Of a DNA stretch of 64,000 nucleotides, positions 25,592 to 33,707 are shown in pieces. The stretch comes from Bacteroides sp. CAG:545 (GTDB taxonomy: Bacteria > Bacteroidota > Bacteroidia > Bacteroidales > UBA932), in NCBI GenBank assembly GCA_000432515.1, contig HF996013.1, positions 40,199-104,198 on the forward strand, in the 5' to 3' direction. The position numbers were made by a program, and so were the translations under genes. Below the pieces are notes generated by a model. The model saw only the letters and a program-made list of their open reading frames with translations. It did no database searches and was not told the origin of the DNA. How positions within the stretch are numbered: the stretch's first letter is position 1; every line of letters starts with the position of its first letter.

Positions 25592-27304
25592 TCATTCCCA
25601 TTTCATATCCTGGTCGAAAGCCACACGGAATCCGATCAGCATATTTGTCACCCGGGGTGAGCAATATACTCTTGCAGCACAACGGCAGCTGAGCTTGTCC
25701 ATCGTAAAGTCCCCTCCACGAACGACCTTGTGTGTTCCGGTTTCCGGACCTGTCGGATTCCAGGCAAATCCGCCCGAGCCTCCATAATAATTTACATCAA
25801 ACCAGTCCGCCACCCATTCAGAAACATTCCCATGCAAGTCATAAAGGTCAAACCCGTTAGGGGAATAAGAACCTACAGGAGCAGTCGTTTTTCTGTCGGT
25901 CGACCTGATATGTGCCATTTCCCCTGTCAGGTCCAAACCATTTCCCAAGCCGAAAGGTGTCTCTTCAAGACCTCCCCTACAGGCAAATTCCCACTGGGCT
26001 TCAGTCGGAAGCGCTCCACCCACACAATCTGCGAAAGCTTTCGCGCCATACCAGCTGACATTGACGACAGGGCAATCGCAGCACCCGTCTGCGGGCTTCC
26101 ATTCAGCAAGTTCCGCATCCCAGATGAGGCCGAACTTCGCATACTGCCTCACAAGTACTTTCGATTTGTTTTCCGCATCTTTCCATCCGTTCCAGATACC
26201 GTCGCTTCCGATTTTATTTTCATTCAGGAAAGACGCATACTCTGCATTGGTAACTTCATACTTGCCTATGTAGTAACTGCGGGCCAGATGCACATTATGC
26301 TGATTCTCGACATTCGTATTATTCCTTCCTTCTTCAGTTTTCGGGCTGCCCATCTTAAAATACCACAGCCCATCAACCGGATACTTAAAAGTACCCTTCT
26401 GGTCGACAACCATATGGATGACATCAGGATGCTTGTAATCCACTGGCAATGAGCGGTTGAACACTTTCACGTCCGCAGCATTCAAAACGCAATCCTCGAC
26501 AGGGCCGCCCAACTTGAATTCCTTGCCGTCCGTAACATAACTGAACAGCGTCGAACCACCTTTCAGCGTCTGGACCGGAATGACGGCACGATAGACATAA
26601 TTCTTTCCCTCATCTCCCGGCTTCTCCACTAGACACATCTTGACATTGCCGACAGAACCTTTGGTTTCCTCTGTCGTGGCGGAAGCATCACTGTCCTCAA
26701 GCAAATTGATTCCAGCAGAAATTCCGACGCCGCAAAGGCTGACTTCCAGTTTCTTGTCAATGTTCCAATACTTGCTTTCAGGCACCTCTACCTGAATCAT
26801 CGCGCATTCATGTCTGAATTCAAGTTTCACCTCTTTCCCGATTTTGACACCATCCTTACTCCTCGCCACCAGAAAACCAGAAAGCCGGTATTCATTCTCA
26901 CCGCTTTGGTCTTCCTTGACATTGAACGAAATGGCAGCCGGATCAGCAATGTTCTCATCATACGGATAATACGCGTAGAATTTCAACGAGTCCTTTTCCC
27001 AGCACAACTTGTCTCCAGCCCAACCGGAACCATCAAAAGTAAGTTTTTTATTTCCAAAAACCAAATCTTTGGATTCCGCATCATAAGCATATATGCCTAT
27101 GGCATCGCCCTCCGCCCAATCACATTCGAGTTTAAAAATGATTTCAGGTTTACTTTCCTCCTCCGGCTTCTGCTCCTCCGGTTTCGGTTCCTCCGTCCCC
27201 GGTTCCTCCTGAGACGGACTATCGTTGCCATTATCCTTTACGCATGACACCAACATTAAAATCAATGCCAATGCAGCAAAAAAGTGCCAAAATACTCCTT
27301 TCAT
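25592..27304 (-). CDS. Lipoprotein with fimbrillin-like N-terminus and SUMF1/FGE-like C-terminus
   Basis: The 570-residue protein has lipobox VSC (residue 21), then a Pro/Glu-rich linker (repeats of KPEEQ). A fimbrillin-type region (about 55-300) contains WAEGDAIGIYAYDA and YAYYPYDEN. A formylglycine-generating-enzyme-like domain covers about 305-565 (YYIGKYEVTNAEYASFLN, LPTEAQWEFACRGG, GFDLYDLHGNVSEWV). The region that carries the two copper-binding cysteines in true FGE reads RGGDFTMDKLSCRCAARV, where I cannot place the pair. It may therefore be a binding domain rather than an oxidase. First gene of the lipoprotein run, divergent from the AraC regulator. Confidence 0.82.
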   Translation of the reverse strand: MKGVFWHFFAALALILMLVSCVKDNGNDSPSQEEPGTEEPKPEEQKPEEESKPEIIFKLECDWAEGDAIGIYAYDAESKDLVFGNKKLTFDGSGWAGDKLCWEKDSLKFYAYYPYDENIADPAAISFNVKEDQSGENEYRLSGFLVARSKDGVKIGKEVKLEFRHECAMIQVEVPESKYWNIDKKLEVSLCGVGISAGINLLEDSDASATTEETKGSVGNVKMCLVEKPGDEGKNYVYRAVIPVQTLKGGSTLFSYVTDGKEFKLGGPVEDCVLNAADVKVFNRSLPVDYKHPDVIHMVVDQKGTFKYPVDGLWYFKMGSPKTEEGRNNTNVENQHNVHLARSYYIGKYEVTNAEYASFLNENKIGSDGIWNGWKDAENKSKVLVRQYAKFGLIWDAELAEWKPADGCCDCPVVNVSWYGAKAFADCVGGALPTEAQWEFACRGGLEETPFGLGNGLDLTGEMAHIRSTDRKTTAPVGSYSPNGFDLYDLHGNVSEWVADWFDVNYYGGSGGFAWNPTGPETGTHKVVRGGDFTMDKLSCRCAARVYCSPRVTNMLIGFRVAFDQDMKWE

Positions 27305-27405
27305 AGCTCATTGTTTAATTTTGACGAAAGTAAGTTTTGGGCACTTGATTATCACTATTTTTAATAAAACATAGTCGCAAAACATGCATTTTTTTGAAAA
27401 AAATC

Positions 27406-27413
27406 TATCTTTG
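27406..27413 (+). promoter_or_regulatory. Predicted -7 box for the membrane AraC gene
   Basis: TATCTTTG matches TAnnTTTG and lies 25 bp before the ATG at 27439. The divergent lipoprotein operon starts at 27304, so the 134-bp gap holds both promoters. Confidence 0.5.
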
Positions 27414-27438
27414 TACTCCTTGAAAAACGAAAACTGAA

Positions 27439-28551
27439 ATGGAAAGAATATATTGCGACTTGATGCTGTTGGCCTCCGGAATAATCGCTGCACTTGCCGT
27501 GGCCATCATTTGCGTCAAGATCCCTTCAAGGCCGGAATTCGGCAAGTTGAAAACCGCAAGGGCTACATTGGCCGCATCATTCATAACGCTTTCCATATTG
27601 AATTTCATTTGCTACTTCACCGGATATGACGAAAGCCTTGACCGCCTGAACACACTCATTGTGGCTGCATTCCAGGCACTTTTATTGACAGGGACATTGC
27701 TCGTTTTCATCCGTCCTGACGTGGTTACCGGCAAATGGGTAGGATTGCAGACCGCGGTCATCTGCATACTCTCGGCCCTGCTCTACTGCATAATGTTCAT
27801 ATTTCCGGACATTTATCCGATATTCTTCCATGCCGGAGCAGCACTTCTGGTCATGCAGCTCACCATATACGGCATCAGATTTTTCAAATCGCAGAAAATG
27901 ACTATCAACGACCTGAACAATTACTACGCTGACGATTTTTCACCGAGATTGGGCGGGATAAGGGCCGGATTCATACTTATGCTCATCATAGGGGCAATGT
28001 CTCTCTGCACATTGGTCACCGGCCCGTGGTTCTACGCCATTTTCGTCCCTGCATATCTGATATGCTATACCATCGTGGCGATTTGCATGATCCGCTATGT
28101 GAACAGCACATCATTCATTCTCCAGGCAATCGGGAAACCCGAAGAAGAGGCTCCAAGCACGGAACCTGCCCACAAAGCGCAGGCGAACATACCTGAGCAG
28201 CAGTTGATTGAATTGAGAAACAATATCGCATCGTGGGTTGAGGCCGGAGAATACAGACATCGCGACGTGCCATACAAGGAGATTCTCGAGACACTCAACA
28301 CAGATGCAGCAACCATGCGAGTTTTCATGAAAAGCGAGAACGGCATGGATTTCCGTTCATGGAGGAACAAGTTACGTCTCCAGGAGGCATGTCAAATGCT
28401 GGCCGGCCACCCTGAAATGAATGCGGAACAGATCAGTGAATACATCGGTTACAGCGACAGCAGCAACTTCCACACGGATTTCCGCAAATTTACAGGAATG
28501 TCCGCCAGCGAGTGGCGCAGAACCCGGACGAAGACAGGTCAATTAAATTGA
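27439..28551 (+). CDS. Membrane-anchored AraC family transcriptional regulator
   Basis: The 370-residue protein has six to seven hydrophobic helices in about residues 1-225 and a C-terminal AraC-type double helix-turn-helix at about 265-360 (EACQMLAGHPEMNAEQISEY, then SDSSNFHTDFRKFTGMSASE). This architecture is common in gut Bacteroidales and is thought to sense a signal at the inner membrane. It is divergently arranged with the lipoprotein operon, which makes that operon the obvious candidate target. The last 13 bp overlap the 3' end of the convergent ogt gene. Confidence 0.85.
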   Translation: MERIYCDLMLLASGIIAALAVAIICVKIPSRPEFGKLKTARATLAASFITLSILNFICYFTGYDESLDRLNTLIVAAFQALLLTGTLLVFIRPDVVTGKWVGLQTAVICILSALLYCIMFIFPDIYPIFFHAGAALLVMQLTIYGIRFFKSQKMTINDLNNYYADDFSPRLGGIRAGFILMLIIGAMSLCTLVTGPWFYAIFVPAYLICYTIVAICMIRYVNSTSFILQAIGKPEEEAPSTEPAHKAQANIPEQQLIELRNNIASWVEAGEYRHRDVPYKEILETLNTDAATMRVFMKSENGMDFRSWRNKLRLQEACQMLAGHPEMNAEQISEYIGYSDSSNFHTDFRKFTGMSASEWRRTRTKTGQLN

Positions 28552-29057
28552 TTGAATTTATAGGTGTCAGCACGTTCCATTTCAAGCAATTTAATCTTCC
28601 TGTCGATTCCTCCGGCATAACCGGTCATACTGCCGTCAGCGCCAATGACCCTATGGCATGGTATGATGAGCGAAATGGGATTATGACCGACAGCGTGGCC
28701 CACGGCTTGGGCGGACATCCGCCGCACTCCTTTCATTTCGGCAATGCGGTCAGCAATTTCACCGTAAGTCATTGTCTTACCGAAAGGAATAGTAAGCAAT
28801 ATTTCCCAGACAACCATCCGGAATGGTGTCGAATCCAATGTCAATGCCGGGGTAAAACCCGGGTCATGTCCGCTGAAGTAAATGTCAAGCCATTGACGGG
28901 CCTGCGCAAAGACCGGAAGATCTTTCTCTTCAATCTCATCATCAATGTTGCCCGCAAAATACTTCTGTCCATCAAACCACAGTCCAGTCAAGGCGTCGCC
29001 ATCACTCGCTAGAGTAATTCCACCTACATAAGAATTATAGTGTTGAATGTAAATCAT
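28539..29057 (-). CDS. ogt: Methylated-DNA-[protein]-cysteine S-methyltransferase
   Basis: The 172-residue protein has the alkyl-acceptor motif IIPCHRVIGADGSMTGYAGG and the preceding helix-turn-helix region GKTMTYGEIADRI. It removes O6-methyl groups from guanine by irreversible transfer to the cysteine. The active-site segment and length match the Ogt/AdaB type. It lies 21 bp downstream of the fic stop on the same strand and may be read from the fic promoter. Confidence 0.93.
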   Translation of the reverse strand: MIYIQHYNSYVGGITLASDGDALTGLWFDGQKYFAGNIDDEIEEKDLPVFAQARQWLDIYFSGHDPGFTPALTLDSTPFRMVVWEILLTIPFGKTMTYGEIADRIAEMKGVRRMSAQAVGHAVGHNPISLIIPCHRVIGADGSMTGYAGGIDRKIKLLEMERADTYKFNQFN

Positions 29058-29078
29058 ATTTCAGCGCGACATTATCGT

Positions 29079-29969
29079 TCAATGCTTGATTTCAAAATAT
29101 GCCAACAGCTCTGCATAGTTATCCTGCGCGGTCAGGCAGGTATCTCTCAAATAGCCAGGGATATCCGGCCAATTCTGAAGGCCTCTATAGTAGAAATACT
29201 TCAGGTCGTCCGTTATGATGAACGGCACTATTCCGTTGGCCAGGCATTCCTTGAACATGACAAGACGTCCCGTCCTTCCATTCCCATCCTGAAACGGATG
29301 AATCGACTCGAACTGCTTGTGAAAGTCAATGATATCGTCCAATGTCTTTTGCTTCTTGGAGTTATAAGACTTGAGCAATACGCTCAACATGGAATGCACC
29401 TTCTCAGGGGGACAAGTCTGATTTCCACCTACCTCATTGGGAAGTTTCTTATAATCACCCACATTGAACCAGGATTTCCGGCTGTCAGAAGTTCCGGTTT
29501 TCAAGATACGGTGTATTTCCTTGATCATCCCTTCCGTAAGCTTATCCTGCGCATGATCTATCATATAATCAATACAGCGGAAATGATTCACCGTCTCCAC
29601 AATGTCATCAACATTGACAGTCCCATCTGAAATGCCGATAGTATTGGTTTCATATATGTATCTGGTCTGCTCATGAGACAAGCGACTCCCCTCGATATGA
29701 TTGGAATTATATGTAAGATCAATCTGAGTACGATGATAAATACCACCTTTCAGACGGCTCGACTTTTCCTCCCTGAGTCTCGACAGAAGCGGAAACTCTT
29801 TTCGGGCCTTGGCATTCTTCCTGCCTGGCAAAGAAGCATCCTCCGGAACATTCCATGTCTTTCCTGTCAGGAAAGCGCCCTCCATCTTTCCTGAAGCACA
29901 CCAATTCCTGACCGTTCTTTCGGAAACGCCATTCTTTCCTGCAAACTCCGCTATAGAAATATAATCCAT
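29079..29969 (-). CDS. Fic family protein with N-terminal helix-turn-helix domain
   Basis: The 296-residue protein begins with a MerR/HTH_17-like DNA-binding domain (SIAEFAGKNGVSERTVRNWC). The Fic fold at about residues 80-290 has the complete active-site motif HPFQDGNGRTGR. The segment SNHIEGS fits the inhibitory helix motif (S/T)xxxE(G/N) placed before the Fic core, as in class II enzymes. Fic proteins usually transfer AMP to Tyr/Ser/Thr of target proteins; targets are unknown here. Its promoter carries a 30-bp perfect palindrome, so autorepression through the HTH domain is likely. Confidence 0.88.
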   Translation of the reverse strand: MDYISIAEFAGKNGVSERTVRNWCASGKMEGAFLTGKTWNVPEDASLPGRKNAKARKEFPLLSRLREEKSSRLKGGIYHRTQIDLTYNSNHIEGSRLSHEQTRYIYETNTIGISDGTVNVDDIVETVNHFRCIDYMIDHAQDKLTEGMIKEIHRILKTGTSDSRKSWFNVGDYKKLPNEVGGNQTCPPEKVHSMLSVLLKSYNSKKQKTLDDIIDFHKQFESIHPFQDGNGRTGRLVMFKECLANGIVPFIITDDLKYFYYRGLQNWPDIPGYLRDTCLTAQDNYAELLAYFEIKH

Positions 29970-30002
29970 GTTATCGGCAAATATTATTGTTCAATGTCCA
30001 TA

Positions 30003-30040
30003 CAAATATAGCAAATCTTGCCGATATCGGCAAGATTTGC
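30003..30040 (-). promoter_or_regulatory. fic promoter overlapped by a 30-bp perfect palindrome
   Basis: On the minus strand TTG (30031-30033), a 20-bp spacer and TATATTTG (30003-30010) make a full promoter. Bases 30011-30040 are a perfect palindrome with half GCAAATCTTGCCGAT, covering the spacer and the -33 element. A related half-site ATCGGCAAAT lies at 29973-29982, just upstream of the ATG. Confidence 0.8.
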
Positions 30041-30068
30041 AAGTATAATTCATTTACAGCCGCTAATT

Positions 30069-30821
30069 TCAGTTTTTCACCCAGGTAAGACGCTCCCAGA
30101 TGCAGCGCGGGACAAGGCGCCAGAAGAATACGAGGATGCGGAATTTCCAGTCGAATGTGTAGATGCGTCTTTTCCGGCGGATTGCTTTCATCACCTCGTC
30201 GGCCGCCTTTTGCAATGTCAGCAGCATCGGATATTTCTTGTCGGGATTGAGGATGTCAGTTGCCACGAAACCTGGGCGGATATCCGTAAACATGACCGGT
30301 ATCTTCTCCATTCTGACCAATTGCGCCAACGCGGAAATATATGTCTGCTGCATTCTTTTGGTAGCGGAATAAGCGGGTGCCGTTCCCAAGCCGGCTGTTC
30401 CGGCCACAGATGTAACAACCGCTATATGTGCCTTATGTTCTGCTGAATACGCATCCGGATGTTTTCTGACATAGTCGACAAAATGTGCCAGAATACGCAC
30501 CAAGCCTTCGCAATTGGTCCGCACGGTACGGATTTCCTTATCAATATCAAGTTCCCTGTTCTGATACCCCACACCGGAGACATACAATAACAGGTCCGGC
30601 GCACCCATTTCTTCAATCAGAGCATCAAGCCTGGCCGTCGCATCTTCCTGAGTCACATCCATTTGCTTAATATGGACTCTCTCACCATACTCCTCCCGAA
30701 AAGCCTCAAGGGCCTCAATCCTCCTGCCGGAAACGCCCACTTCCCAGCCTTCATCCACCAGACGCACCGCCGTCTCCCGCCCGATTCCGGAAGTAGCACC
30801 AATGACAATCGCTTTCTTCAT
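30069..30821 (-). CDS. Short-chain dehydrogenase/reductase
   Basis: The 250-residue protein from the ATG at 30821 (MKKAIVIGATSGIGRE) is a classical SDR; the frame upstream to 30872 is an unlikely N-terminal extension. The NAD(P) motif is GATSGIG and the catalytic pair lies in PAYSATKRMQQTYIS (Y-x3-K), with Ser in VVTSVAG. A hydrophobic, basic C-terminus (IYTFDWKFRILVFFWRLVP) hints at membrane association. The substrate is unknown. The start is 13 bp after the hepT stop, so it can be read from the mnt promoter. Confidence 0.85.
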   Translation of the reverse strand: MKKAIVIGATSGIGRETAVRLVDEGWEVGVSGRRIEALEAFREEYGERVHIKQMDVTQEDATARLDALIEEMGAPDLLLYVSGVGYQNRELDIDKEIRTVRTNCEGLVRILAHFVDYVRKHPDAYSAEHKAHIAVVTSVAGTAGLGTAPAYSATKRMQQTYISALAQLVRMEKIPVMFTDIRPGFVATDILNPDKKYPMLLTLQKAADEVMKAIRRKRRIYTFDWKFRILVFFWRLVPRCIWERLTWVKN

Positions 30822-30834
30822 GATACTTAATGCT

Positions 30835-31239
30835 CTAGTCATTGATATACCTATCCAGTTTTCCCTCATCAAGATCCGCCAGAATCTTCTCTGCAGTTTC
30901 TTTCAGAACCGGCATGTCATTATGAATAGTATTGAATACGGCTTCATCATCTATATCGGTATATTCATGAGCTATCACATTCCGCATACCGAATACGGCT
31001 TTCCACGGCACTTGTTTATATGACGAGAAAAAATCAGCAGTAACTTTATTCCGAATCTTAATGAAGTTTTCAGTAATATATTGAATACTCATTCCACAAG
31101 CTCTGAACACTGTCATACCTGTGATACTCTGCCCGAAATCTTGTGGAGACTTTATTCCTGCAGACATTTTCTCAATCAAATTGATTTCTTCAATAGATAC
31201 TTTCAGGTATGTTTTGATCCTGTCTTTCGCGCTACACAT
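30835..31239 (-). CDS. hepT: HepT-like toxin ribonuclease (DUF86)
   Basis: The 134-residue helical protein has the HEPN RNase motif Rx4HxY as RNVIAHEY near residue 87. HepT toxins are dimeric HEPN RNases, and the motif Tyr is the site AMPylated by the partner MNT antitoxin. The start overlaps the mnt stop by 8 bp, so the nucleotidyltransferase antitoxin is made first and the toxin is translationally coupled. The family assignment is firm; activity is inferred. Confidence 0.87.
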   Translation of the reverse strand: MCSAKDRIKTYLKVSIEEINLIEKMSAGIKSPQDFGQSITGMTVFRACGMSIQYITENFIKIRNKVTADFFSSYKQVPWKAVFGMRNVIAHEYTDIDDEAVFNTIHNDMPVLKETAEKILADLDEGKLDRYIND

Positions 31240-31735
31240 ATATCAAATCTTTCTTAATATTGTCCATAAACTTCTGACGGCTTCTCGATTTTTCAGATAC
31301 GAGATCCACTTTACGCTTAAGCACCGACTCCAGCAGTACGGTTATCTCAGACAGCACAAATAAAGAAGGTTTCTTGATAGAGATTAATATATCTACGTCG
31401 CTATCAACGGTTTGCTCTCCCCGCGCACAACTCCCGAAGAGAGCTATCCTCTCTATTCCGTATTTGTCACCTTGGCTATTCTTAAAAGATCTCAAGGCAC
31501 CCAATATCCGCTCTCGTTCCGATCTTTCACCTGGATATTTGTCCACAACTTTCAGTTCCAGTTCATACCCCAAAGCATCGAGCAAACGCAGAACTGTTTC
31601 TTCACTGCCCAAAGTACCATTTTCCATTTTCGAAATCTGAGACTTCGACATACCGGAAAGAATACCCAACTGCTCTTGCGTCAAGTTTCGAGACTTACGC
31701 AGTGACTTGATCATATTTGATGTAACCATTCTCAT
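31232..31735 (-). CDS. mntA: MNT nucleotidyltransferase antitoxin with fused XRE DNA-binding domain
   Basis: The protein has an N-terminal XRE helix-turn-helix (NLTQEQLGILSGMSKSQISK, about residues 17-40). It is joined to a minimal nucleotidyltransferase with GSCARGEQTVDSDVDI, which matches the GSx10DxD signature. MNT proteins neutralise HepT by AMPylating it. Most MNTs lack a DNA-binding domain, so the fusion adds a built-in autoregulator. The frame opens at 31735, only about 7 bp after the -7 box; ATGs at 31729 and 31714 are more likely unless the mRNA is leaderless. Confidence 0.87.
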   Translation of the reverse strand: MRMVTSNMIKSLRKSRNLTQEQLGILSGMSKSQISKMENGTLGSEETVLRLLDALGYELELKVVDKYPGERSERERILGALRSFKNSQGDKYGIERIALFGSCARGEQTVDSDVDILISIKKPSLFVLSEITVLLESVLKRKVDLVSEKSRSRQKFMDNIKKDLIYV

Positions 31736-31742
31736 AGTGCAA

Positions 31743-31780
31743 CAAATATAGAAAAAGTTTCATATTTATGCAACTTTTTC
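31743..31780 (-). promoter_or_regulatory. mnt-hepT promoter with a perfect inverted repeat
   Basis: On the minus strand TTG (31771-31773), 20 bp and TATATTTG (31743-31750) form the promoter. GAAAAAGTT (31751-31759) and AACTTTTTC (31772-31780) are perfect inverted repeats 12 bp apart, filling the spacer and covering the -33. This is the expected operator of the XRE domain in the antitoxin. Confidence 0.75.
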
Positions 31781-31807
31781 TTTAAACTGTCCAATGATAA
31801 ATACCGA

Positions 31808-32527
31808 CTACCCTACCGTCGAAATGATCAGCCAGAGTGACACGGCTATCATGATGCCGGCAACAATCTTCTGATATAGCTTTTTATTGACATTCCTGAT
31901 GCAGCGCATCGCGATGAAATTTCCAATCATCATTGCGCAGCCGATACCGATACCACTCAGAAAGATATTGACATGCATGAGGTTGAGCTTGCCATAGACA
32001 AGTGCCTTGACGATATGCATTGCTGCTGCGGCTGTCGCCTCGGAGGCAATGTAGCTGACCGGGGCCAATTCAATGCTGAGGAACACAGCACTGCTCAGCG
32101 GACCTGAAATTCCCAACAGTCCGTTCACGAATCCCGTCACTCCCCCGCCGACAATCATCGTCGAAGGCCTGTGGGGCAATTTCATCTTGCCCATCAGCTT
32201 CATGATAGCGAAAACTATCAGGAAAAAGCACAACACTACCGTCATCGGAGCTTTAGGAACCTTGGCGAAACCGAAGGCGCCCAACGCCGTGAATGGCAAC
32301 GCAAGAAGCAGAAACCATCCCACTGCCTTCCAACTGATTTCTTTCCAGCCGATCACCACCCTTGAAAGATTACTAAGAAGCTGAGCTACAGTCGATACCG
32401 GCACTGCTACCTCAACGCCATAAAAATAAGTAATCACCGGCAGCAGTATCATTCCGCCGCCAAAACCGACTGAACCAGAAAGCAATCCTGCGACGAGGCC
32501 GACAATCATTAGAATAACACTCACCAT
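31808..32527 (-). CDS. Sulfite exporter TauE/SafE family permease
   Basis: The 239-residue membrane protein has about eight hydrophobic helices and the two half-repeats typical of TauE/SafE (LLSGSVGFGGGMILLPVITY and VNGLLGISGPLSSAVFL). Members export sulfite, sulfoacetate or related organosulfur anions; the substrate here is not known. It is a single gene, 72 bp from the end of the mnt promoter. Confidence 0.85.
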   Translation of the reverse strand: MVSVILMIVGLVAGLLSGSVGFGGGMILLPVITYFYGVEVAVPVSTVAQLLSNLSRVVIGWKEISWKAVGWFLLLALPFTALGAFGFAKVPKAPMTVVLCFFLIVFAIMKLMGKMKLPHRPSTMIVGGGVTGFVNGLLGISGPLSSAVFLSIELAPVSYIASEATAAAAMHIVKALVYGKLNLMHVNIFLSGIGIGCAMMIGNFIAMRCIRNVNKKLYQKIVAGIMIAVSLWLIISTVG

Positions 32528-32799
32528 AACGTAAAGTTAGAGGAAATATTCGAATATTCTCATTAACTTAGAAGAGACATATTTGAAAATTACACTGATC
32601 ACAGGAGCAGACATCGCAGATGAGGGCGGCGAAGCTGGAAGACGTATGGCCGCATTGTCCGGAATCCACCAGAGAGGAAATTATCCGACAGATTGAAGAT
32701 TGGCTGAAATAGCACGTCACCTTTTCCTCATTTGTCCTGTTATATAAGTGAACATGTTCGAAAAGAAACAAAGTATAATTACATAAACAAACATTTATC
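32528..32799. other. 272-bp gap with a possible short gene remnant
   Basis: The gap separates the TauE gene from the sigma-factor operon. A 30-codon plus-strand frame (32620-32712, MRAAKLEDVWPHCPESTREE...) reads like real protein (amphipathic, acidic, ending EDWLK). It has no family I recognise and may be the tail of a lost gene. The stretch from 32750 to 32799 is AT-rich and should hold the promoter of the next operon. Confidence 0.4.
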
Positions 32800-33228
32800 A
32801 TGGAAGGAATTTTAGGCGTTCTTTGGCTCATCGGATGTTCCACAGTTTTACCGATTATCATCATCTGGCTGGTCACACGCAAACAGATCAACGAAACCAA
32901 TAAGCGCACCGAAATCATAATGAGCGCTCTGGAGAAAAATCCGGACGTCAATGTAGCCGAGTGGCTGGACAAGCTGGCACCCGAAAATAAAGACAAACTC
33001 CTGAAAGAGAAGCTCATGACCAAACTGACATGGGGCATAATCTGTCTGATTCTCGGTATCGGCACCATCGTTTACGGCGCATGTTCTTCATTCGCATCTT
33101 CAATGCCTACATTTCTATGTGGCGGTGCATTGCTCGCAGTAGGTATCGCACTTCTGGTCAGCTTCTTCTTCGGCAAGAAGTTCCTCGCCAAAGAAATTGA
33201 GGCCGAGAGCAAGAAGAACCAGCAATAA
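32800..33228 (+). CDS. Membrane protein of the DUF6249-like type
   Basis: The 142-residue protein has one N-terminal helix (ILGVLWLIGCSTVLPIIIIWLV), a charged cytosolic segment (LEKNPDVNVAEWLDKLAPEN) and two further helices at about 75-125. It resembles the small membrane proteins placed before ECF sigma genes in Bacteroidota. The stop is 2 bp before the sigma-factor ATG, so it belongs to the sigma operon. It is possibly part of signal sensing or of the envelope response it controls; this is inferred from position. Confidence 0.6.
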   Translation: MEGILGVLWLIGCSTVLPIIIIWLVTRKQINETNKRTEIIMSALEKNPDVNVAEWLDKLAPENKDKLLKEKLMTKLTWGIICLILGIGTIVYGACSSFASSMPTFLCGGALLAVGIALLVSFFFGKKFLAKEIEAESKKNQQ

Positions 33229-33230
33229 CG

Positions 33231-33707
33231 ATGGACAGAGATCAGTTCATAGCACAAGTAAAAACCCAGCAGAATGCCCTCAGAAGCTTCCTGCTGGCCT
33301 TGTGCGGTGGCAATCTCGCTGATGCTGACGACATTGCGCAAGAATCCCTGGTCAAGGCCTACCTGGCAATCGACCGCTATACCGACAGCGGCAAGTTCAA
33401 GTCCTGGCTCTTCAAGATCGCCCACAACACGTTTCTCAACCATACGGCGGCGCTGAAACAATACGATTCCATCGAAGCCGCAGAAATCGTTGCGACCCAG
33501 GAATCCGCCGACTACAATTTCGCGCATCAGCAACTCTATCTCGCGCTCTCCACCCTACCCCCGAAAGAGCGCGCCGCCATCACGCTCTACTACCTCAGCG
33601 GCTACTCCATCAAGGAAATCGCGGCCATAACCGAGGTCAATGCAGATGCCGTCAAAAAGCAATTATCCCGGGGCCGGGACAGACTCAAACAACTCATCAA
33701 GCCATGA
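33231..33707 (+). CDS. ECF-type RNA polymerase sigma factor
   Basis: The 158-residue protein has a sigma-2 region (ADDIAQESLVKAYLAIDRY, then KFKSWLFKIAHNTFLNH) and a sigma-4 region with HTH (SGYSIKEIAAITEVNADAVK). The length and two-domain layout are those of extracytoplasmic-function sigma factors. It sits between two small membrane proteins, overlapping the second by 4 bp, an arrangement consistent with control by a membrane anti-sigma factor. The regulated genes are not known; self-regulation is likely for the class. Confidence 0.92.
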   Translation: MDRDQFIAQVKTQQNALRSFLLALCGGNLADADDIAQESLVKAYLAIDRYTDSGKFKSWLFKIAHNTFLNHTAALKQYDSIEAAEIVATQESADYNFAHQQLYLALSTLPPKERAAITLYYLSGYSIKEIAAITEVNADAVKKQLSRGRDRLKQLIKP

